The position numbers were made by a program, and so were the translations under genes. From Sphingomonas bacterium (GTDB taxonomy: Bacteria; Pseudomonadota; Alphaproteobacteria; Sphingomonadales; Sphingomonadaceae): a stretch of 33,332 nucleotides of DNA. Below are positions 1 to 8,644 of this stretch, piece by piece (positions within the stretch are counted from its first letter, which is position 1; each line of letters begins with the position of its first letter). Under the pieces are notes generated by a model. It had not been told where the DNA came from, did not search any database, and saw only the letters and a program-made list of their open reading frames with translations. Location of the stretch: NCBI RefSeq assembly GCF_903642285.1, contig NZ_CAHJWJ010000031.1, forward strand, positions 1 through 33,332, in the 5' to 3' direction.

Positions 1-638
1 GGCCCGGGCGGTTCGGTCGCCAGCCGTTCGCCGAGCGCCGCCACGCCGTCCGCCCGCGCCGTCGCGATCGCCGCGCCGTGCGCCGCCATCGCGGTCTCCA
101 GCGCGGCCAGCCAGTCGGGATCGATCCCGTCCTCGCTCGCCAGCAGGCGGTTGCGCGCGCGCATCGCCGCTTCGTAGCGCGCGGCCTGGACCGCGTGGCC
201 GGGATCGAGCGCCAGCACGAGCCGGTCGAGAAAGCGCCGCCGCTCGCCCGCGGTGTCGACGAACAGCCGGTCCATCGCCGGCGTCAGCCACAGGATCGTC
301 AGCCATTCGGCGAGTGCGGTCGCCGCCGCGGTCGCGCCCTGTATCCGGACGAGCCGCCGTTCGGGCGCGGCGCGCCCGGTGCCGGTCGCCAGTTCCACCG
401 GCCCGCCCGCCGCCTCGAGCGTCGCCGCGATCCCGAAGCCGCCCGGTCCATCCTGCCGCGCGACCGCGGAAAGTGCGGCACGCCGCAAGCCCCGGCCGGG
501 CGCGAGCAGCGACACCGCTTCCAGGATATTGGTCTTCCCCGCGCCGTTCTCGCCGGTCAGCACGACGAAACCGCCGCCGGGCGCGAGCGTCAGCGCGGGG
601 TGGTTGCGGACATCGGTGAGGACGAGGCGCGACAGCAT
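1..638 (-). CDS. recF: DNA replication/repair protein RecF (5' part, runs off window)
   Basis: This is the N-terminal ~212 residues of RecF, the SMC-like ATPase that helps load RecA at single-strand gaps. The frame begins [13 protein letters not shown], the typical RecF opening. It has a Walker A motif GENGAGKTN at residues 29-37 and the RecF-typical segment [10 protein letters not shown] near residue 126. The ATG at 636-638 is the start because the family homology begins right there. The C-terminal half, with the ABC signature and Walker B, lies beyond base 1, so the gene is cut by the window rather than broken. No frameshift is visible in the part present. The 171 nt between it and the next gene hold a family 2 repeat. 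Confidence 0.93.
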   Translation of the reverse strand, partial: MLSRLVLTDVRNHPALTLAPGGGFVVLTGENGAGKTNILEAVSLLAPGRGLRRAALSAVARQDGPGGFGIAATLEAAGGPVELATGTGRAAPERRLVRIQGATAAATALAEWLTILWLTPAMDRLFVDTAGERRRFLDRLVLALDPGHAVQAARYEAAMRARNRLLASEDGIDPDWLAALETAMAAHGAAIATARADGVAALGERLATEPPG

Positions 639-694
639 CGCGTCGGCTCTAACGCAAAGCGGCGCGTGCTGGAATCGCGGGCTTGCCCCCTTTC

Positions 695-790
695 CGTCAG
701 GCCGGGCGCGTCCCGGCATCCACCGTGCCGTGCCGTCCCACGCTTCTGCGCTCGCGGTACGATGGACCCCGGCACGAGGCCGGGGTGACG
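695..790. repeat. Family 2 palindromic repeat pair (copy A)
   Basis: Two imperfect inverted arms bracket a ~38-nt spacer. The left arm (695-722) starts CGTCAGGCCGGG and the right arm (761-790) ends GGCCGGGGTGACG. The right arm itself folds as CCCCGG (767-772) against CCGGGG (780-785). The same arm pair occurs at 4989-5072, so this is a dispersed family. It fills most of the gap between recF and the receptor gene. Confidence 0.75.
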
Positions 791-809
791 GATATCGTGG
801 CAATCCTTC

Positions 810-3296
810 TCAGAACGACATCCCGATCGTACCGAAGAACTGCCGCGGGGCGACGGGGAAGAAGTTGTAGGTCGCGTTCGGTGCCGCGATGGCGAGCGAC
901 GATTCGGCCCGCTTGTTGGTGATGTTCGTCACGTTCAGGCTGACGTTGACACCACGCCCGGCGGCACCGTCGCCGAGCGGGATCCGCGCACCGATCCGGC
1001 CCGCCAGCGTGAAATAGGCCGGGACCTTCGCCGCGCCGTCGCCGGGGACGAGATCGTCCGTGAACGTGGTGTAACGCCGGCCGAGATAGTCGCCGATCAG
1101 TTGCACGTCGAAGATCCCGGCATTGGCGGACACCACGGTCTTGTTCAGCCAGTCGGGGCTGCCGGGCACCTTTTTCCCTGCGGTCGGGACCGTCGTCGTG
1201 CCCGTCACATAATTATCGTCGTAGCGCGAATTGTTATACGACAGCGCGTTGTAGACCGAGAAATGGCTGCCGAAGTGCAGCGTCCCGGCGGCGTCGAAGC
1301 CGTCGGTCGTCACGCTGCCGACATTCTGCAGGATCGTCGCCCCGCTGGCGATCGCGGTGATCGTGACGGTCGGGCTGATCGCGAGCAGGCGGTTGCTGAA
1401 ATCGACGTGATAATAGCTGATCTGCCCTTCGAACGCGGTGATCGGCCCGAGCGCCAGCGCATGATGCGTGCGCAGACCGCCTTCATAGGTCCAGCTCGTC
1501 TCCGGCTTGGTATTGGCCTTGAAGAAATCGAACAGCGTCTGGCTGCCGAGCGCGAACGGCGACAGGCCGGCGGCGGCACTGGTCTGGAACTGACGGACAT
1601 TGTTCTGCGCGTTGGCGAAAAGCTGTTCGTGATCGGTCGCATCCCAGACCGCGCCGATCTCCGGCAGGAACGGCTTCGTCGTGTCGAGCTTGCCGACGGG
1701 CAGGCCGAGCGATCCGGTGAACGAGCCGGGGATCGGCTGGACCGGCACCGCCTGCGACGCCATCTGGAACGTGCTCTTGAAGCCGGCGAGCAGGGTCAGG
1801 CGCGGCACGATCTTCCACGAATCCTGCAGGTGCGTCTGAATCTCGTCGACCCGGACCTCGCTGCCATATTGGGTGATGAGCGGCGTCTCGTAATCATGCG
1901 GCCGGGTATAGGGCGACGAGGGATTGCTGAGGCTGACCGCGTACCAGCGGCGGAACGAGGACGAGCTTTGATGTTCGTACCAGCCGCCGAGTTCGATCTG
2001 GTGGTTGCCGAATTCCGCCTTCACCGTGGAGACCAGCCCCTCGCGGTCGATGCGGTATTCGGTGGTCCGCGCGGCAAGCCCCGATCCGCCGAAGATGCCC
2101 GACAGCCGGGCGACATTCGCCGCCGACGTGGTATTCACGCCCGGCCCCTGCGGACCCGGATAATAATAGGAGAAGAGCAGCGGCAAACCGGCGGCAGTGA
2201 TCGGCCCGGCGACGACGCCGACGCCGTCGTCATGATGGAAATAGAGCTGGTTGGACCAGCTTATGTGATCCGACGCCTTCCAGTCGTATTTCAGATAGCC
2301 GAGATAATCGGTGCGCTGCGCGTCGCTGTAGAAATTCTGATAGTTCGACCCGGGTGCCGCGTTGATCGCGGCATAGGCGGGCGACTGGTAATAGCCGACC
2401 ACCCCTGCGAAATCCGGATAATAGAATGGCCGCGTGTACGGTGCGGTGGCGCGGTTATCGATCGCAGCCGTGGTCGCGGTGGCCGGCCGCACGACGATCG
2501 CGGTCGAATCCTCGTTGGGTTCGGTCTTGTCGGAATAGGCGAGGTACACGGTCAGCTTGCCGTGCGGATCGTCACGGACGATCTTGCCGTCCGCCTGATA
2601 CCCGCCCTGCCTGCCGTTGAAATCCCAGGCGCGCGCATCCTGGCGCACGCCGGACACGTAGAAACGCGTGCCGTCGCCAAGGTCGCCGCTGTCGATCCGC
2701 GCATAGGTACGAAACGTCGAATAGCTGCCGAAGGTCTGCGACACGGTCGCGCCGCGCTGGTCGCGCGGATCGCTGGAAAAGGTGTCGATCGTGCCGCCGA
2801 GATTGCTGGTCGATGCGGTGCCGAGATCGCCGGCACCCGAGGCCAGCGTCACCCGGCCGACGTCTTCGGAAATGATCGCGCGCTGCGGCGACAGGCCGTT
2901 GTAATTGCCATATTGCTGGTCGCCGAGCGGCAGGCCGTCGAGCGTGTAGCCGAGCTGCTGCTGGTTGAAGCCGTGGATGAACAGCGAGATATTCTGTTCG
3001 TTGTTGCCCCAGGGATCGGCCGTCAGGAAGGTGACGCCGGGCAGCGTCTCCAGCGCCTTCAGCGGGCTGATCCCGGGCAGGATCTTCTGAATCTCGACCC
3101 CGGTGATCTGCGTGACCGACCGGGTGGTCTTGCCGGTGACGACGATGTCCTGCGCCGGGTCCGCCGGCGTGTCGGGGCCGCCCGCCGGATCGGGATCGAC
3201 CGCGGTCGCGGTCTGCCTCGTCTGCGCGGCGGCGGGTGCGGCGAACGTTGTCAGCGCGACGCCGAGTAGCAAAGTCGCCTTGCGATGGTCGGTCAT
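810..3296 (-). CDS. TonB-dependent outer-membrane receptor
   Basis: This 828-residue protein is a TonB-dependent receptor, an outer-membrane gated barrel for active uptake of a scarce ligand. It starts MTDHRKATLLLGVALTTFAAPAAAQ, a Sec signal peptide with AAAQ cleavage context. A plug domain follows at about residues 40-200 (QDIVVTGKTTRSV, LETLPGV, LDGLPLG), then a long beta-rich barrel ending in GTIGMSF. The terminal Phe is the usual barrel-assembly signal. A longer frame reaches 3401, but the signal peptide fixes the start at 3296, preceded by GGGGA. No TonB, ExbB or substrate-specific partner is adjacent, so the ligand cannot be named. The neighbouring ABC importer gene 140 bp away is a possible but unproven partner. 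Confidence 0.93.
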   Translation of the reverse strand: MTDHRKATLLLGVALTTFAAPAAAQTRQTATAVDPDPAGGPDTPADPAQDIVVTGKTTRSVTQITGVEIQKILPGISPLKALETLPGVTFLTADPWGNNEQNISLFIHGFNQQQLGYTLDGLPLGDQQYGNYNGLSPQRAIISEDVGRVTLASGAGDLGTASTSNLGGTIDTFSSDPRDQRGATVSQTFGSYSTFRTYARIDSGDLGDGTRFYVSGVRQDARAWDFNGRQGGYQADGKIVRDDPHGKLTVYLAYSDKTEPNEDSTAIVVRPATATTAAIDNRATAPYTRPFYYPDFAGVVGYYQSPAYAAINAAPGSNYQNFYSDAQRTDYLGYLKYDWKASDHISWSNQLYFHHDDGVGVVAGPITAAGLPLLFSYYYPGPQGPGVNTTSAANVARLSGIFGGSGLAARTTEYRIDREGLVSTVKAEFGNHQIELGGWYEHQSSSSFRRWYAVSLSNPSSPYTRPHDYETPLITQYGSEVRVDEIQTHLQDSWKIVPRLTLLAGFKSTFQMASQAVPVQPIPGSFTGSLGLPVGKLDTTKPFLPEIGAVWDATDHEQLFANAQNNVRQFQTSAAAGLSPFALGSQTLFDFFKANTKPETSWTYEGGLRTHHALALGPITAFEGQISYYHVDFSNRLLAISPTVTITAIASGATILQNVGSVTTDGFDAAGTLHFGSHFSVYNALSYNNSRYDDNYVTGTTTVPTAGKKVPGSPDWLNKTVVSANAGIFDVQLIGDYLGRRYTTFTDDLVPGDGAAKVPAYFTLAGRIGARIPLGDGAAGRGVNVSLNVTNITNKRAESSLAIAAPNATYNFFPVAPRQFFGTIGMSF

Positions 3297-3438
3297 GATG
3301 TCTCGATTCCCCAATGCCGGTCGCTGCCGGGCCTGGGCGTTGCCTAGGGGCAGGAAAAGACGAATCGGCGACGCAGCCGTGACGGTTCGATGACGCGGCA
3401 AAAAGGATCGGCGGGTGCGAACGCCGATGGCCGGGCGG

Positions 3439-4974
3439 CTACCGCCCGATCGCCGCCGCCAGCCAATGCGCGGCCTGTTCGGGCGATTGCTTGCCGTCGC
3501 TTCGATCCACCCGGTAATTCGCCTGCCGCATCGTCGCGACCGGGATGTGCCCGACCAGTGGGCGGAGCGCGGCGATCAGGCGTCCGTCGTGCGCATGTCG
3601 CGGATCGACCAGCAGGATCGCATCGTAACCGGGGATCGCGCGGCGGGGATCGGTCAGGATCGTCAGCCCGTCCGCCGCGATCCGCCCGTCGGACGAGAAG
3701 GCTGAGATGGCGTCCACCGTCCCGCTCGCCAGCGCCTGGTACATGAAGGTCGGGCTGTACGGTGTCGCGGACGCGAACCGCATCGGATAGGCGTGGCGGA
3801 CCGCCGCCCATTCGGGCCGTTCGAGAAATTCCAGATCGCTGCCGAGCCTGAGCCCGGGCGACGCCGCCGCGAGATCGTCGAGCGTCGCGATCGCCTTCGC
3901 CTTCGCTTCGTCCCCGCGCATCGCAAAGGCATAGGCGTTCTCGAACCCGAGCGGCCCGACCAGCCGGCTGCCCGACGTCGCCCGCATCCAGCCGCCGATC
4001 GCCGCGACCATGGCTCCGCGCGGCGGGACGGCGGTGCGCTTCATCGCATTGGTCCAGATCGTGCCGGCATAATCGACATAGACGTCGACATCGTTCGTCG
4101 TCAGCGCGCCGTAGATCACCGCGGAACCGAGCCCGTCGCGGTACTGCACGTCATAACCCGCCGCGGTCAGCCGGTCGCCGATCAGCCGCGCCAGGATATA
4201 TTGTTCGGAAAAATTCTTCGCGCCGACGACGACCGTCCGCTGCCCGCTGCGATGCCAGAGCGGCGCGGTCGCAAGCGCCAGTCCGACGACGAGGATCGAC
4301 AGCCCGGCGATCACGAACCCGCGCCGCCGCTTCGCCAGACCGTGCTCGACCAGCCCGATCGTGCCGTCCACCGTCATCGCCAGCATCGCCGCGGCGATGC
4401 AGCCCGCAAGCACCAGCGTCCAGTTCTGCGTCTGCAGCCCGGCGAAGATCAGGTCGCCCAAACTCGGCTGCCCGACGGTCGTCGACAATGTCGCGGCCCC
4501 GATCGTCCAGACCGCGGCGGTGCGGATGCCGGCGATGAGAACGGGTGCGAGCAAAGGGGCCTCGACCAGCCGCAGCTTCTGCCACGGCGTCATGCCGACC
4601 GCGTCCGCCGCCTCGATCACCGCGCGGTCGATGCCGCGCAAGCCCGTCACCGCGTTGCGCAGGATCGGCAGCAGGGCATAGAGCGTCAGCGCGATCAGCG
4701 AGGGGAGGAAGCCGAGCGCGGGAACGCCCCCGCCGACAAGCCCCGACAGCGCCAGCAGCAACGGGTAGAACAATGCGAGCAGCGCCAGCGAGGGGACGGT
4801 CTGGACGAGGCTCGCGAACCCGAGCGCCACCCGCGCCACCGCCGGTCGCCGCGCCGATAGCACGCCAAGCGGAACCGCGATCAGCATGCCGAGCACCAAT
4901 GCGGACCCTGCGAGCAGGACATGCTGCGCGAGCAGCGACGGCACGCGGGCGAACGCCTCCATCACGCCGTTCAT
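3439..4974 (-). CDS. ABC importer permease fused to periplasmic binding protein (OpuC/OsmU type)
   Basis: This 511-residue fusion combines both transport components of a quaternary-amine type importer. Residues 1-215 form a multi-spanning permease with the EAA-loop (EAADAVGMTPWQKLRLVEAP) that docks the ATPase. A further hydrophobic segment (FVIAGLSILVVGLALATAPLW) leads into a binding domain. That domain opens with VVVGAKNFSEQYILARLIG, the KNF(T/S)EQ hallmark of the OpuAC/OsmF family, and contains LRLGSDLEFLERPEW and DAISAFSSDGRI. The start at 4974 is chosen for its GGAGG/AGG site. The gene follows its ATPase by 16 nt, so they form one operon. Substrate could be glycine betaine, choline or a related compound. 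Fused proteins of this shape in Gram-positives also include the ergothioneine importer, so specificity is open. Confidence 0.9.
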   Translation of the reverse strand: MNGVMEAFARVPSLLAQHVLLAGSALVLGMLIAVPLGVLSARRPAVARVALGFASLVQTVPSLALLALFYPLLLALSGLVGGGVPALGFLPSLIALTLYALLPILRNAVTGLRGIDRAVIEAADAVGMTPWQKLRLVEAPLLAPVLIAGIRTAAVWTIGAATLSTTVGQPSLGDLIFAGLQTQNWTLVLAGCIAAAMLAMTVDGTIGLVEHGLAKRRRGFVIAGLSILVVGLALATAPLWHRSGQRTVVVGAKNFSEQYILARLIGDRLTAAGYDVQYRDGLGSAVIYGALTTNDVDVYVDYAGTIWTNAMKRTAVPPRGAMVAAIGGWMRATSGSRLVGPLGFENAYAFAMRGDEAKAKAIATLDDLAAASPGLRLGSDLEFLERPEWAAVRHAYPMRFASATPYSPTFMYQALASGTVDAISAFSSDGRIAADGLTILTDPRRAIPGYDAILLVDPRHAHDGRLIAALRPLVGHIPVATMRQANYRVDRSDGKQSPEQAAHWLAAAIGR

Positions 4975-4988
4975 GCGATCCTTGCCTC

Positions 4989-5072
4989 CGTCATGCCCGG
5001 CTCGTCCCGGCATCCGGAGCCTCAGGCGGGACGCTGCTTGGCTCCGGACCCCGGGACGAGCTCGGGGTGACG
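4989..5072. repeat. Family 2 palindromic repeat pair (copy B), inside an ATPase gene
   Basis: The left arm (4989-5021) begins CGTCATGCCCGGCTCG. The right arm (5040-5072) ends GAGCTCGGGGTGACG. The reverse complement of the right arm matches the left at 27 of 33 positions, with a perfect GGCATCC-side extension GGAGCC/GGCTCC. Spacer is 18 nt. It shares arms with the element at 695-790. Nearly the whole element is translated as the C-terminus of the adjacent ATPase and provides its stop codon. Confidence 0.82.
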
Positions 5073-5815
5073 CTAAGGGCCGCGAGCCGCGCGGCCTGTT
5101 CGCGCGGCACCGCGACCAGCGCCTGCGCCGCGTCGCCGCCCGCCCCGCCCGCGAGCGCGGCGGGCGTCTCGTCGGCCACGATCCGCCCTGCCTGCATCAC
5201 CAGTACGCGGTCGGCGAGCAGCAGCGCCTCCGCCATGTCGTGCGTGACCAGGATCGTGGTGAGGCCCAGCGCGTCGTGCAGCGCGCGGATCGATCGGCCG
5301 AGATCGTCGCGCGTGACCGGATCGAGCGCGCCGAACGCCTCGTCGAGCAGCAATATCTTCGCCTCGGGGGCCAGTGCGCGGGCGATCGCCACGCGCTGGC
5401 GCTGGCCGCCCGACAGTTCGTGTGGCATCCGTTCGGCGATCGTTGGCGGCAGGCCGACCCGGTCGAGCATCGCCGTCCCATCGACGCGCTTGCCGATCAG
5501 CCGCACGCCGATCGCGATATTCTCGGCGACCGTCATGTGCGGGAACAGCCCGATCCCCTGGAACACATAGCCGATCCGCCGCCGAAGCGTAGGAGCCGGG
5601 CCGTCCGTCACATCGACACCGTCGATCGTGACCCGCCCGCCCGTCGGTTCGACCAGCCGGTTGATCGTCTTCAGAAGCGTCGACTTGCCCGATCCCGACG
5701 TGCCGACCAGTGCGACGAAGCTGCGGCCGTCGATCGTCGCGGACACACCGTCGACCGCCGCGACCGCGTCGTAGCGTTTGCTGAGCGTGTCGAATGCGAT
5801 CGATTGCGCTGGCAT
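4991..5815 (-). CDS. ABC importer ATPase (OpuCA/OsmV type) with repeat-encoded C-terminus
   Basis: This 274-residue ATPase energises the fused permease/binding protein encoded 16 nt downstream. It has Walker A GTSGSGKST (about residue 38), a Q-loop (VFQGIGLFPHMTVAENI), the signature LSGGQRQRVAIARAL, Walker B ILLLDEAFGALD and the H-loop THDMAEAL. It lacks the CBS domains found in many OpuA/ProV-type ATPases. The ATG at 5815 is preferred. An upstream TTG at 5845 would add an unconserved-looking tail. From residue 249 to the stop (VTPSSSRGPEP... GTSRA) the sequence is a translated family 2 repeat, rich in Pro and Ser and unlike ABC ATPase sequence. The original C-terminus was probably replaced when the element inserted. 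Confidence 0.92.
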   Translation of the reverse strand: MPAQSIAFDTLSKRYDAVAAVDGVSATIDGRSFVALVGTSGSGKSTLLKTINRLVEPTGGRVTIDGVDVTDGPAPTLRRRIGYVFQGIGLFPHMTVAENIAIGVRLIGKRVDGTAMLDRVGLPPTIAERMPHELSGGQRQRVAIARALAPEAKILLLDEAFGALDPVTRDDLGRSIRALHDALGLTTILVTHDMAEALLLADRVLVMQAGRIVADETPAALAGGAGGDAAQALVAVPREQAARLAALSVTPSSSRGPEPSSVPPEAPDAGTSRA

Positions 5816-5897
5816 CGCCGGCGACGATGGGGGATGCAGCCGCAAGGGTCAAATGCCGGATTCACACGATGGCGCGAACCCCGTACAGGAGCGGATG

Positions 5898-6695
5898 ATG
5901 AGCGAGATCAAGGCGATCTTCATTACCGGCGGCGGGTCGGGGATCGGCCGTGCCACCGCGCGGCTGTTCGCCAGCCGCGGTTGGCGCGTCGGCGTGGCGG
6001 ACATCGACGACGCCGGGCTTGCCGAGACGATCGCGATGATCGGCGGCGGGATGGCGCAGCGTTACGTGATGGACGTGCGCGACCGCGACGCATGGATCGC
6101 CGGTCTCGACGCCTTCACCGTCGCCAGCGGCGGACGGCTCGACGTGCTGTTCAACAATGCCGGGATCGCCACCAGCGGTCCGCTGGCGCAGGCGCGTTTC
6201 GCGGACATCGACCGGACGGTCGCGATCAATTTCGTCGGTGTGCTGAACGGCGCGCGGATCGGTCATGCGTATCTGGCGAAGACGCCGGGGTCGTGCCTGC
6301 TCAACACCGCATCCGCGTCCGCGATCTACGGATCGTCGGGGCTGGCCACCTATTCGGCGACGAAGTTCGCGGTGCGCGGCCTGACCGAGGCGCTGGACGG
6401 CGAATGGCATGCCGAAGGCATCAAGGTGCGCGCCATCGTCCCCAGCTTCATCGAGACGCCGCTGCTCGACGGGGTCGCCGGCGGCACCAACCGGTCGATC
6501 CGCGAGGCGGTGGTCGGCGCTGGACTGGAACTGACGAGCGCGGACACGGTGGCGGAGGCGGCGTGGACGGCGGCGCACGGCAAGGCGGTCCACATCTATG
6601 TCGGCAAGACCGCGCACCGGCTGGCGTTCGCGGCGCGGTGGATGCCGGGGAGCCTGCGCAAGCGGATGAAGCGGGGACTGGGCAGCGAGGGCTAG
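5898..6695 (+). CDS. SDR family oxidoreductase
   Basis: This 265-residue short-chain dehydrogenase/reductase has the classical Rossmann nucleotide loop TGGGSGIG near residue 9 and an acidic residue at the end of beta-2 (VADID), which favours NAD(H). It also has the NNAG motif, a Ser in NTASASAIYGSSG, and the catalytic YSATK pair. It resembles classical single-domain SDRs in length and motif order. Substrate cannot be inferred. Two adjacent ATGs exist (5895 and 5898). The AGGAG at 5887-5891 is spaced 6 nt from the second, which is therefore chosen. It is transcribed away from the ABC ATPase gene (82-nt divergent gap) and ends against a family 1 repeat. Confidence 0.92.
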   Translation: MSEIKAIFITGGGSGIGRATARLFASRGWRVGVADIDDAGLAETIAMIGGGMAQRYVMDVRDRDAWIAGLDAFTVASGGRLDVLFNNAGIATSGPLAQARFADIDRTVAINFVGVLNGARIGHAYLAKTPGSCLLNTASASAIYGSSGLATYSATKFAVRGLTEALDGEWHAEGIKVRAIVPSFIETPLLDGVAGGTNRSIREAVVGAGLELTSADTVAEAAWTAAHGKAVHIYVGKTAHRLAFAARWMPGSLRKRMKRGLGSEG

Positions 6696-6717
6696 TCGCG
6701 GCCGCGCTATTTAGCCC

Positions 6718-6821
6718 CCACCCCGGCGAAGGCCGGGGCCCAGCCGCGGGATGATCGCGGCGGCGCGTTGCCGTTCGTCACAGCAACCTGCGCAACTGGG
6801 CCCCGGCCTTCGCCGGGGTGG
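6718..6821. repeat. Family 1 REPIN-like element, copy 1
   Basis: Two perfectly complementary 26-nt arms lie at 6718-6743 and 6796-6821, separated by 52 nt. Each arm has the internal palindrome CCCCGGCGAAGGCCGGGG, so it folds on its own, and the pair can fold as one long hairpin. It sits between two convergent genes (SDR and anti-sigma factor). Four more copies are at 18598, 21222, 24722 and 26493. Confidence 0.88.
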
Positions 6822-6846
6822 CAAACGACGGACGCGGGGAACGCAC

Positions 6847-7557
6847 TCAGACCGCCGCCAGCACCCCGGTCGCGATCACCGGCCCCGTCGGCGCAATACC
6901 CGGCGCGCCGCCGGCCGGTTCGACCGAGATGGCGAGCGTCATTCCCGATCCCATCTTCGCGCGCGCCGCCGCCGGCAGACCGATCGTGGTCGGCTGGACG
7001 GTCAGCAGCCCAAGCGCATGCGGTACCCCGTCGCCGCCGATCAGCCAGAGTTCGGCCACCTTGCGTCCGGTCTGCGCCGGTGTGGCGGCGACCCGGATCG
7101 ATCCGGCCGCCGGATCATAGGCCGCCGCGATCGGTGCCTTCGCATCGCCGAGCGACGCGATGAGTATCGGCCCGGCCGGTGCTGCGGCGACGGGCACGGG
7201 CTGTGAAACCGGCGGCGGCGGTGCGAGCGGGCGCACCAGCAACATGACGAGCAGCACCGCCGCGATCGCGCTGGCGACGATCGCGATCGCGGGCCAGGGC
7301 ATGCGCGACCGGCGACCGGTGACGGGGCCGCCCAGGCTCTCGTCGATCCGGTCGACCAGCCCCTCCGGAACCTCGACGCCCGGCCACAGATCGAACAATT
7401 GCGCGAAATGCAGCCGCCACGCCTCGACGTCGCGCGCGAAGTCCGGTTCGGCCAGCACCCGGCGCAATGCGGCGGCGCGCTCCGCTCCGTCGAGCAGGCC
7501 TAGCGACAGTTCGGCGGCGGTCATGTCGCCGCCGTCGGACAGGAGCGCGTCATCCAT
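6847..7557 (-). CDS. Anti-sigma factor, RskA/anti-sigma-K family
   Basis: This 236-residue membrane-anchored anti-sigma factor probably holds the ECF sigma factor encoded just upstream at the inner membrane. The N-terminal ~80 residues (AAELSLGLLDGAERAAALRRVLAEP, then the helical EAWRLHFAQLFDLWPGVEVPEGL) are the cytoplasmic sigma-binding part. One transmembrane helix follows (WPAIAIVASAIAAVLLVMLL). The periplasmic C-terminal domain has the RskA-type sequence PAQTGRKVAELWLIGGDGVPHALGLL. Its start overlaps the end of the sigma gene by 8 nt, indicating translational coupling. No zinc-binding HxxxCxxC motif is visible, as expected for RskA rather than the zinc-dependent ChrR type. Confidence 0.9.
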   Translation of the reverse strand: MDDALLSDGGDMTAAELSLGLLDGAERAAALRRVLAEPDFARDVEAWRLHFAQLFDLWPGVEVPEGLVDRIDESLGGPVTGRRSRMPWPAIAIVASAIAAVLLVMLLVRPLAPPPPVSQPVPVAAAPAGPILIASLGDAKAPIAAAYDPAAGSIRVAATPAQTGRKVAELWLIGGDGVPHALGLLTVQPTTIGLPAAARAKMGSGMTLAISVEPAGGAPGIAPTGPVIATGVLAAV

Positions 7558-8122
7558 GATCGAGGCACTCCTTCAATCGCGCGAGACCGCGGCGCACCCA
7601 GCTCTTCATCGTGCCCAACGGGACGTTCGCCCGCTCGGCGAGATCGGCATAGGTCACGCCGTCGAAAAACGCGGTGCGGATCGCGGTCCGCTGCCGATCG
7701 TCCAGTGCCTGCATGCATATCGCCAGCCGGTGGCTCGACTCGCTCGACAACAGCATCTGTTCCGCGGACGGCGCATCGTCGGCGATGTCGGGCGCGCCGT
7801 CGAGCGGATCGGTCCGGCGGACGCCCTGCGCGCGCCGCCAGTCGATCGCCCGGTTGCGCGCAATCGTGGCGAGCCAGGTGATCGGGCTCGCCCGCCCCGG
7901 CTCCCACGCGCCCGCCCGGCGCCAGATGATGAGATAGACTTCGTGCAACACATCCTCTGCGGCCTGACGTTCACCGCAGATACGAAGACAGATGCCGAAT
8001 AGCTTCGATTGCGTCAGGACGTAGAGATCGCGGAACGCGCCGCGATCCTCGCTGCCGGTCTTGACCAACGCATCGGCCAGGCGCGCACGCGCTGCATCGG
8101 CATCGGTCTGGGGCGGGGTCAC
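7550..8122 (-). CDS. ECF-type RNA polymerase sigma factor (SigK/RpoE-like)
   Basis: This 190-residue group 4 sigma factor has region 2 (LYVLTQSKLFGICLRICGER, then AAEDVLHEVYLIIWRR and WLATIARNRAIDWRR). It also has a region 4 helix-turn-helix (TYADLAERANVPLGTMKSWVRRGL). It would direct RNA polymerase to a small stress regulon and is probably kept inactive by the RskA-type protein whose gene overlaps its 3' end. The start is a GTG at 8120-8122. No ATG lies upstream in frame before a stop, and its ribosome-binding site is weak. The 81-nt divergent gap to rpiB should carry its promoter, where autoregulation would be usual, but I could not identify a clear ECF -35/-10 pair. Confidence 0.9.
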   Translation of the reverse strand: MTPPQTDADAARARLADALVKTGSEDRGAFRDLYVLTQSKLFGICLRICGERQAAEDVLHEVYLIIWRRAGAWEPGRASPITWLATIARNRAIDWRRAQGVRRTDPLDGAPDIADDAPSAEQMLLSSESSHRLAICMQALDDRQRTAIRTAFFDGVTYADLAERANVPLGTMKSWVRRGLARLKECLDHG

Positions 8123-8203
8123 GCGACGGTTCTAGCGGTTCGCCGAGGATCGGCCAAGCGTTGATGGGTGGCCTTTTCGGGTCGTCCCGGGTAAGGGCGG
8201 CGC

Positions 8204-8644
8204 ATGCGTATCGCCATCGCTTCCGATCACGCCGCCGTCGCGCTGAAAACCGTCCTGGTCGCGTGGCTGACGGATGCCGGGCACGAACCCGTCGACCTCG
8301 GCACGCATGGCAGCGGATCGGTGGATTATCCCGATTACGGTGCCGCGGTCGCCGATGCGCTGGCGGACGGCCGTGCGGATCGCGGGATCGCCTTGTGCGG
8401 TTCGGGGATCGGCATCGCGATCGCGGCTAACCGCAACCCGGCCTGCCGCTGCGCTCAGGTATCCGAACCGCTGTCCGCCCAGCTCGCGCGCAGCCACAAC
8501 GACGCCAATTGCATCGCGATCGGCGCGCGGCTGGTCGGCGAGGACATGGCCAAGGCATGCGTCGCGGCGTTCCTCTCGACCGATTTCCTCGGTGGCCGCC
8601 ACCGGCCCCGCGTCGACAAACTCTCCATGAAGGTCCCCGCATGA
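8204..8644 (+). CDS. rpiB: Ribose 5-phosphate isomerase B
   Basis: This 146-residue enzyme interconverts ribose 5-phosphate and ribulose 5-phosphate in the pentose phosphate pathway. The opening [11 protein letters not shown] places the catalytic-site His at residue 9. The catalytic Cys is in [13 protein letters not shown] (Cys65), and [11 protein letters not shown] is the family's phosphate/ring-opening region. Length is normal for the RpiB/LacAB family. TAAGGG upstream serves as ribosome-binding site. It is the first gene of a compact operon and shares ATGA with the glyA start (8641-8644). Confidence 0.94.
   Translation: MRIAIASDHAAVALKTVLVAWLTDAGHEPVDLGTHGSGSVDYPDYGAAVADALADGRADRGIALCGSGIGIAIAANRNPACRCAQVSEPLSAQLARSHNDANCIAIGARLVGEDMAKACVAAFLSTDFLGGRHRPRVDKLSMKVPA

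Noticed and set aside
1101..3269. Long plus-strand open frame (722 codons) opposite the TonB-dependent receptor
   Set aside because: Arg/Asp/Gly-rich composition with no domain; it mirrors a clear receptor gene and arises from the scarcity of stops in high-GC DNA.
3297..3438. Riboswitch (cobalamin type) upstream of the TonB-dependent receptor
   Set aside because: The gap is only 142 nt and I could find no conserved box or matching stem arrangement.
6718..6821. Family 1 repeats as CRISPR repeats
   Set aside because: Copies are dispersed over 20 kb, paired as inverted arms, with no regular spacers and no cas genes.
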